DNA of 64,000 bases from Thiobacillus sp. (GTDB taxonomy: Bacteria > Pseudomonadota > Gammaproteobacteria > Burkholderiales > Thiobacillaceae). The stretch spans positions 57,288 through 121,287 of the forward strand of contig JAIBEI010000033.1 of the NCBI GenBank assembly GCA_019459055.1, read 5' to 3'. The position numbers and the translations under genes were made by a program. The notes beneath the pieces were generated by a model, which was not told the origin of the DNA, made no database searches, and saw only the letters and a list, made by a program, of their open reading frames with translations. Of this stretch, positions 58,001 to 64,000 are shown piece after piece; position 1 is the first letter of the stretch, and the number at the start of each line of letters is the position of its first letter.

Positions 58001-60141
58001 AACCGCTTTATATCGTGTTGGTGAGTGTGCATGGCCTGATTCGCGGCCGCGACCTGGAGCTTGGTCGCGATGCCGATACCGGCGGCCAGACCCTGTATGT
58101 AGTGGAACTGGCACGCGCGCTGGCGGAGTTGCCCGAGGTGGCACGCGTGGATTTGATGACTCGGCGCGTGATGGATCCGCAGCTTGATTCCGCTTACGCC
58201 GAGCCCATCGAGGCACTGGGCCCGAAGGCGCGCATCGTCCGCATCGATGCGGGACCCGAGGGCTACCTCCGCAAGGAGGAGTTGTGGGACCACCTGGATT
58301 CCTTCGCCGACAACGCGCTGGCTTTTCTGCGCGCCAAAGGCCTCAGTCCGGACCTCGTCCACAGTCACTATGCCGATGCCGGCTATGTCGGCACCCGCCT
58401 GGCCAATCTGCTGGGGGTGCCGCAGGTGCATACCGGCCATTCGCTGGGTCGAGTCAAGCGTCGCCGCCTGATCGCCTCGGGCCTGAAACGTGACGTGATC
58501 GAGGCCCGCTATCACATGGCGCGACGGGTGGAGGCAGAGGAACTGACCCTGGGTTCGGCCTCGCTGGTGATCGCCTCCACTGCCAACGAGATCGAGGAAC
58601 AGTACGGCCTGTACGACCACTATCAGCCGGAGCAGATGCAGGTGATACCGCCGGGCACCGACCTCAAGCGTTTCATGCCTTCGGATGGCAGCGAACAGCA
58701 CGCGCCCATCGCCGCCGAGGTGGCGCGTTTTCTCAACGATCCGGCCAAACCGATGATCCTGGCGGTGTCGCGCCCGGATGAGCGCAAGAACATCGCCACC
58801 CTGGTGCGTGCCTACGGTGAATCGGTGGAACTGCAGGAACGCGCCAACCTGGTGGTGGTCGCAGGAAACCGCGACGACATCCGCGACCTCGACAGCGGGG
58901 CTCAGAGCGTTCTCGGCGATCTGCTGCTGGATATCGACCGCTACGACCTGTACGGCAAGGTGGCCTATCCCAAGCATCACCGGCGCGACGAAGTGCCGGT
59001 GCTGTACCGGCTGGCCGGGGCATCGGGCGGCGTGTTCGTCAATCCGGCCTTGACCGAACCTTTCGGTCTGACCCTGATCGAGGCAGCGGCGAGCGGCCTG
59101 CCGATTGTCGCCACCTCGGACGGCGGGCCGCAGGACATCATCGGCAACTGCCACAACGGCTATCTGATCGACCCGCTCAACGAGGAAGAGATGGCCGCTT
59201 CCCTGCTGGCCGTGCTGAAAGACAAGGCCAACTGGGCGCATCTGGCGCAGGCGGGCTTGCGCGGCGTGCAGCAACATTACGCCTGGCCGGCGCATGCCAA
59301 AAACTACCTCGAAGCAGTGAAGCCGCTGCTGGAAGGCCGGCATCCTGCACGCCAGCCGACTTCGCGCCGGCCCAAGCTTTACCACGACCGGGCGCTGTTC
59401 ACCGACCTCGATCAAAACCTGCTGGGGGATTTGGAATCGCTGACCGAATTCGTCAAAGTGGTGCGGGAACACCGCAAGTGCGCCAGTTTCGGGGTCGCCA
59501 CCGGGCGTTCGCTGGAGTCCGCAGTCAAGGTCATGCGCCGCTACGCCATCCCAATGCCGGATGTGCTCATCACTAGCCTCGGCGCCGAGATCCACTTCGC
59601 GCCGGAATACGCGATGGACCTGGCCTGGACCCGCCACATTGACCACCTCTGGACGCCGTCATCGGTGCGCGCCATTCTCGACGAGCTGCCGGGTCTGAAG
59701 CGGCAGCCAAAATCCGAGCAGAGCCGCTTCAAGATCAGCTACTACATCGACCCCCAGATCGCGCCGTCGCTGGAGGAAATCAACCGCCTACTGCATCAGG
59801 GCGACCAGACCGTCAACGTCACGCTGTCCTTCGGCCAGTTTCTCGATGTGCTGCCGATCCGCGCCTCCAAGGGGTTTGCGGTGCGCTGGTTCGCCGATCA
59901 GTGGGGGGTGCCACTGGAGCAGGTTCTGGTTGCGGGCGGCTCCGGCTCCGATGAGGATATGATGCGCGGCAATACCCTGGCGGTGGTGGTGGCGAATCGA
60001 CACAACGAGGAGCTGCGCGCCCTGGCCGAGGTGGAGCGGATCTATTTTGCCCAGGCCGGTTATGCGCGAGGCATTCTGGAAGCCATCGAACACTACGATT
60101 TCTATGGCACCTGCCGGGTGCCGCCCAGAGAGTCATCCTGA
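57997..60141 (+). CDS. Sucrose-phosphate synthase with C-terminal phosphatase-like domain
   Basis: 714 aa from ATG 57997. GT4 part: VSVHGLIRGRDLELGRDADTGGQ (UDP-glucose/acceptor loop), HSHYADAGYVG, VSRPDERKN and EPFGLTLIEAAASGLP with the catalytic glutamate. The C-terminal HAD/SPP-like domain (from about residue 465) has DLDQNLLG instead of DLDxTLL and GGSGSDEDM instead of GDSGNDxxM, so the phosphatase site is probably inactive. It joins UDP- or ADP-glucose to fructose-6-phosphate. The stand-alone phosphatase gene begins at the very next base. Confidence 0.9.
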   Translation: MKPLYIVLVSVHGLIRGRDLELGRDADTGGQTLYVVELARALAELPEVARVDLMTRRVMDPQLDSAYAEPIEALGPKARIVRIDAGPEGYLRKEELWDHLDSFADNALAFLRAKGLSPDLVHSHYADAGYVGTRLANLLGVPQVHTGHSLGRVKRRRLIASGLKRDVIEARYHMARRVEAEELTLGSASLVIASTANEIEEQYGLYDHYQPEQMQVIPPGTDLKRFMPSDGSEQHAPIAAEVARFLNDPAKPMILAVSRPDERKNIATLVRAYGESVELQERANLVVVAGNRDDIRDLDSGAQSVLGDLLLDIDRYDLYGKVAYPKHHRRDEVPVLYRLAGASGGVFVNPALTEPFGLTLIEAAASGLPIVATSDGGPQDIIGNCHNGYLIDPLNEEEMAASLLAVLKDKANWAHLAQAGLRGVQQHYAWPAHAKNYLEAVKPLLEGRHPARQPTSRRPKLYHDRALFTDLDQNLLGDLESLTEFVKVVREHRKCASFGVATGRSLESAVKVMRRYAIPMPDVLITSLGAEIHFAPEYAMDLAWTRHIDHLWTPSSVRAILDELPGLKRQPKSEQSRFKISYYIDPQIAPSLEEINRLLHQGDQTVNVTLSFGQFLDVLPIRASKGFAVRWFADQWGVPLEQVLVAGGSGSDEDMMRGNTLAVVVANRHNEELRALAEVERIYFAQAGYARGILEAIEHYDFYGTCRVPPRESS

Positions 60142-61020
60142 ATGGACGCGCCTATCCTGCTTGCCACCGACCTGGATCGCACCCTGCTGCCCAATGGCGG
60201 GCAGCCGGAATCGCCAGCGGCGCGGCAGCGCTTTCACCGTCTCGCCGCGCGGCCGGAGGTCCGGCTCGCCTACGTGACCGGCCGCCATCGGGAATTGGTG
60301 GAAACCGCCATCGCAGAGTACGAACTGCCTTGGCCCGATTTTGTCATCGCTGACGTGGGCACCAGCCTGTATGAAATAGACGCCCATGACTGGCGGCAGG
60401 TGCAGGACTGGCAGCAGACCATCGCACTCGACTGGGGCGGGCGCAGCTATGCCGAACTGGCTGCGATGATCGGTGAGATTCCGGGCCTGCGCTTGCAGGA
60501 GGCCGCCAAGCAGGGGGCCTGCAAACTGAGTTATTACGCGCCTCCGCTGATCGACCCGGCTGAACTATTGAACGGTATCCGGCTACGTCTCGAAGCCAGC
60601 GGCGCCCGCATCAATCTGGTGTGGAGCATCGACGAAACCACTGCCACCGGCCTTTTGGACGTGTTGCCTGCATCCGCCAGCAAGCTGCACGCTCTGGAAT
60701 TTCTGCGCGCGCGCCTGGGCATTTCGCTGAACCGCACCGTGTTCGCCGGCGACAGCGGCAACGACATGGAGGTTCTGGTCAGCAGCATTCCCTCGGTGCT
60801 GGTCGCCAATGCCCAGGAATCGGTGCGAGCCGAAGCCGTGGCGCACGCGGATCTCGCAAAACTGTATCTCGCACGCGGCGGACTGCTCGGCATGAACGGA
60901 AATTACAGCGCCGGCATTCTCGAAGGCGTGGTTCATTTCATTCCCGCCACCCGCAGTTGGCTGCTGTCGCCAGATGAATCGACGCACGCTTCGGCCACGT
61001 GCTCATCCGGTCGAGCCTGA
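60142..61020 (+). CDS. Sucrose-phosphate phosphatase (HAD-IIB)
   Basis: 292 aa. Motif I DLDRTLLPNG, motif II VTGRH, the conserved lysine region and motif IV VFAGDSGNDMEVL are all intact, with a C2-type cap. It removes phosphate from sucrose-6-phosphate. Immediately follows the synthase (no gap) and is followed after 16 bases by amylosucrase. Together with the synthase it makes free sucrose, a compatible solute or carbon store. Confidence 0.9.
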   Translation: MDAPILLATDLDRTLLPNGGQPESPAARQRFHRLAARPEVRLAYVTGRHRELVETAIAEYELPWPDFVIADVGTSLYEIDAHDWRQVQDWQQTIALDWGGRSYAELAAMIGEIPGLRLQEAAKQGACKLSYYAPPLIDPAELLNGIRLRLEASGARINLVWSIDETTATGLLDVLPASASKLHALEFLRARLGISLNRTVFAGDSGNDMEVLVSSIPSVLVANAQESVRAEAVAHADLAKLYLARGGLLGMNGNYSAGILEGVVHFIPATRSWLLSPDESTHASATCSSGRA

Positions 61021-61036
61021 AAGGCGAAAGACAGCC

Positions 61037-62989
61037 ATGTACGAACAGGCTTCCCACGCCCTGCTGAACGAAATCCTGATCAAGCTCAAGCCCGAGATCG
61101 GGAACCATCGGCTACGTCATTTCTATACCCGGCTCGGGGCGAATTTCTACGCGATTCATTCGCTGTTCAATCTGCTCTATGGCGCGCGTCCCGACTTCAA
61201 GGAGCAGATGGTGAGCCTGGTCGAAACCCTCGCCTTCCGCTACATCGAACGCGCGCCGGCTTTGCGGAAATCCGATCTGGCACGGGAGCGCGACTACAAC
61301 TGGTTCCTCAGCCAGAAGTGGGTCGGCATGGCGCTGTACTGCGACCGTTTCGCGGACGATCTGAAAGGCTTGCACGACAATCTGCCCTACCTGCAGGAAC
61401 TGGGCATCAACCTGCTGCACGTCATGCCCATGCTCGACTGCCCGCCCGCCCATCGCGATGGCGGTTACGCAGTGCGCGACTTTTACCGGATCGACCCCCG
61501 TTTCGGCAGCACCGCGGATGTCGAGGCGCTGGCCACCACGCTCAAGCGGCGCGACATGCTGCTGGTCCTCGATGTGGTGGTCAATCACACCTCCAATGAA
61601 CACGAATGGGCTCGGCTCGCGCGCCAGGGCGACCAGCAATACCAGGATTACTACTACGTATTCGACGACCGCGAGATTCCCGACATTTACGAAGAGACCA
61701 TGCCGGAAATCTTTCCGGTCACCGCGCCAGGCAACTTCACCTGGGACGAGGAAATGGGCAAGTGGGTGATGACCGTTTTCAACACCTACCAGTGGGACCT
61801 GAACTACCGCAACCCGGCGGTGCTGATCGAAATGATCGACATCATCCTGTTCTGGGCGAATCGGGGCGCCGACATCCTGCGCCTGGATGCGGTGGCTTTT
61901 CTGTGGAAAAAGATGGGCAGCGTCTGCCAGAACGAGCGCGAGGCGCATCTGCTGCTGCAACTGATGAAGGATTGCTGCCAGGTCACTGCACCGGGCGTGC
62001 TGTTCATCGCAGAAGCCATCGTGGCCCCCAGTGAAATCTCGAAATATTTCGGCGAGGACGCGATCAATGCCAAGGAGTGCGAGATCGCCTACAACGCCAC
62101 GCTGATGGCGCTGCTGTGGGATGCTGTGGCGACGAAGAACGCGGTTTTGCTCAACCAGGGCATCAAGAATCTTCCGGCCAAGCTGGAACGGGCGACCTGG
62201 CTCAACTACGTGCGCTGCCACGACGACATCGGCCTGGGGTTCGACGACAGCGATATTCGCCTGGCGGGCTACGAGCCGGCGCCGCACCGGCGCTTCATCG
62301 TCGATTACTACACCGGCCGGTTTCCGGGTTCGCCCGCGCGCGGCCTGCCATTCGGCGAGAATCCGAAAACGGGCGACGCGCGCATCTCCGGCTCGCTCGC
62401 CTCGCTGGTCGGGCTGGAATCCGCACTCGAGAGCGGGGATGAGGCCGCCATTGACGCCGCGATCAAGACCATTGTGGTACTGCACAGCGTGATCCTGTCG
62501 TTCGGTGGCATCCCGCTGCTGTACTACGGCGATGCAATCGGCACGCTCAACAGTCTGGAATATCTTGCCGATCCGAGCGTGGCAGCCGACAACCGCTGGA
62601 TGCATCGTTCGTATTTCGACTGGAACAAGGCCAAAAAACGGCATGAGTCCGGAACGATCGAGCAGCGCATCTTCAGCACCCTGAAAAAAATGATCGCGTT
62701 GCGCAAGGAAACGACTGCGTTCGCGGATTTTGACAACCGGCAGTTGCTGGCAGTGGACAACCCAAACTTGCTGGTTTTTTCCCGCAGCGACCCGCAACAG
62801 AGCCGCAACCGGGTGTTGGTGGTCGTCAACTTCAATACCGGGCGGCAGATGCTGCCCCTCGAGGCTTTGCGAACCTACGGTTTTTTCCAACCGGACGTGA
62901 TGAAAGACCTCTGCACCAGCACGCGCGCCGAGGTGGAAAACGATGCGCTCACCCTACCTGCGCTGTCGTGTCAATGGCTGAGTGATTGA
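61037..62989 (+). CDS. Amylosucrase (GH13 subfamily 4)
   Basis: 650 aa from ATG 61037. The (beta/alpha)8 catalytic residues are visible: nucleophile Asp284 in DILRLDAVAFL, acid/base Glu326 in FIAEAIV, and the stabilising RCHDDIG near residue 396, equal in spacing to the Neisseria enzyme (286/328/393). HRDGGYAV and a helical N-terminal domain are typical of amylosucrase. It transfers glucose from sucrose onto glucan, releasing fructose, for which a kinase is in the same operon. A signal peptide is absent, so it acts in the cytoplasm. Confidence 0.92.
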   Translation: MYEQASHALLNEILIKLKPEIGNHRLRHFYTRLGANFYAIHSLFNLLYGARPDFKEQMVSLVETLAFRYIERAPALRKSDLARERDYNWFLSQKWVGMALYCDRFADDLKGLHDNLPYLQELGINLLHVMPMLDCPPAHRDGGYAVRDFYRIDPRFGSTADVEALATTLKRRDMLLVLDVVVNHTSNEHEWARLARQGDQQYQDYYYVFDDREIPDIYEETMPEIFPVTAPGNFTWDEEMGKWVMTVFNTYQWDLNYRNPAVLIEMIDIILFWANRGADILRLDAVAFLWKKMGSVCQNEREAHLLLQLMKDCCQVTAPGVLFIAEAIVAPSEISKYFGEDAINAKECEIAYNATLMALLWDAVATKNAVLLNQGIKNLPAKLERATWLNYVRCHDDIGLGFDDSDIRLAGYEPAPHRRFIVDYYTGRFPGSPARGLPFGENPKTGDARISGSLASLVGLESALESGDEAAIDAAIKTIVVLHSVILSFGGIPLLYYGDAIGTLNSLEYLADPSVAADNRWMHRSYFDWNKAKKRHESGTIEQRIFSTLKKMIALRKETTAFADFDNRQLLAVDNPNLLVFSRSDPQQSRNRVLVVVNFNTGRQMLPLEALRTYGFFQPDVMKDLCTSTRAEVENDALTLPALSCQWLSD

Positions 62990-63103
62990 GCCGCAGGGCG
63001 AGTCTGACCCTTCCCAATGGCTTGGCAGCGCTGGTGGCGGAAATGGACGACAAGATCGACCGTTTGCTTGCGCGGAATGCCATCGAAACGAAACTGAGAT
63101 GAA
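62986..63103 (+). CDS. Possible 38-codon ORF overlapping the amylosucrase stop
   Basis: A TTG at 62986 overlaps the TGA of amylosucrase and opens a frame (LTLPNGLAALVAEMDDKIDR and so on) with plausible codon use, ending TGA 63101-63103. A second short frame (ATG 63100 to TGA 63239, 46 codons) starts in ATGA overlap with it. Neither has a known family. They could be small coupled proteins or a decayed gene. Confidence 0.25.
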
Positions 63104-63338
63104 CACCCGCGACAACCAAGTCCTGACAAAGCATTCCTTACTGGACAAAGTGAACACCGAGAGTGTTTCCTCTATCAGGATGAATTCGAAACGTTTTTTT
63201 TCGGCAAAAGCTAAAGACTGGGCTTCCACAGAACGATGAATAGCACCCCAGTCCCATCCTATCGAAATCAGGTAAAAGGCTACGTGGGAAAAAAAGAGGG
63301 CGGAATCCCGCCCTCTCGCTCTTACCTTCCCAGTCCGA
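62990..63338. other. 349-base region between amylosucrase and clpB
   Basis: Besides the two tiny candidate ORFs it holds the clpB terminator. No other gene is supported. The plus-strand end of the sucrose operon has no clear terminator. Confidence 0.5.
63288..63316 (-). terminator. Terminator of clpB
   Basis: AGAGGGCGG-AATC-CCGCCCTCT is a perfect 9-bp stem followed on the minus strand by eight T. It begins 22 bases beyond the clpB stop. Confidence 0.85.
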
Positions 63339-63978
<640 letters not shown>

Positions 63979-63980
<2 letters not shown>

Positions 63981-64000
63981 GGGGGGGGGGGGCGGGGGGG
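63979..64000. other. Poly-G tract at the window end (probable sequencing artefact)
   Basis: The last 22 bases are G except one C at 63993. They interrupt clpB at a point where the family sequence should continue with normal codons. This looks like a low-signal read end carried into the contig. Confidence 0.8.

Overview
The window is G+C-rich bacterial chromosome that looks like a chemolithoautotrophic, sulfur-oxidising betaproteobacterium, most like Thiobacillus or a relative. The case rests on sat-aprB-aprA (the AMP-dependent end of sulfite oxidation), a flavocytochrome c sulfide dehydrogenase cluster, a CbbQ/CbbO-type RuBisCO-activase pair, a sucrose/amylosucrase cluster, and housekeeping genes in typical betaproteobacterial order (rplU-rpmA-obgE opposite ispB, surE-pcm-nlpD-rpoS, hom-thrC, earP-efp). 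This is inference from gene content; no 16S rRNA gene is present. There are no intact mobile elements, CRISPR arrays or rRNA genes.

Layout. 1-4.5 kb: the end of an unknown gene, then sat, aprB and aprA, closed by tandem hairpins. 4.6-9.3 kb: a YkgJ-type cysteine-cluster protein, a DUF4124 protein, and a cbbQ-cbbO-orf91 unit. 9.3-12.3 kb: obgE, rpmA and rplU (minus) opposite ispB and tRNA-Pro(CGG). 12.4-14.2 kb: a small lipoprotein, a frameshifted hsdR relic, a HIT protein and an HU-type protein. 14.5-19.6 kb: a HlyD/RbbA/YhhJ-type ABC export operon. 19.7-23.0 kb: a CDGSH protein, DUF924, metG and acylphosphatase. 23.2-30.5 kb: dnaE, efp-earP, a cold-shock gene and icd. 30.5-35.0 kb: rluE-like, NUDIX, mnmA (preceded by a long REP-like hairpin), glnS and msrA.

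35.2-38.8 kb is the most distinctive stretch. It is a minus-strand run of four redox genes: a NapC/NirT tetraheme cytochrome, an ethylbenzene-dehydrogenase-like heme protein, FccA and FccB. Together these could carry electrons between sulfide in the periplasm and the quinone pool. 39.0-45.7 kb: a broken msrA copy, a GST, a uracil-DNA glycosylase-family protein, thrC, hom, alaA and small proteins. 45.8-55.5 kb: a YrfG-like phosphatase, rpoS, nlpD, pcm, surE, tamB and tamA. 55.7-63.0 kb: a NUDIX gene, then a marR-type regulator divergent from a fructokinase / sucrose-phosphate synthase / sucrose-phosphatase / amylosucrase operon, with AT-rich palindromes between them. 63.3 kb to the end: the 3' part of clpB, running into a poly-G tract that looks like a sequencing artefact.

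How the genes work together: sulfide is oxidised by FccAB and sulfite by the reverse APS reductase / ATP sulfurylase route. CbbQO may keep RuBisCO (encoded elsewhere) active. Fixed carbon can be stored as sucrose, which amylosucrase can turn into glucan plus fructose, with fructokinase returning the fructose to metabolism.
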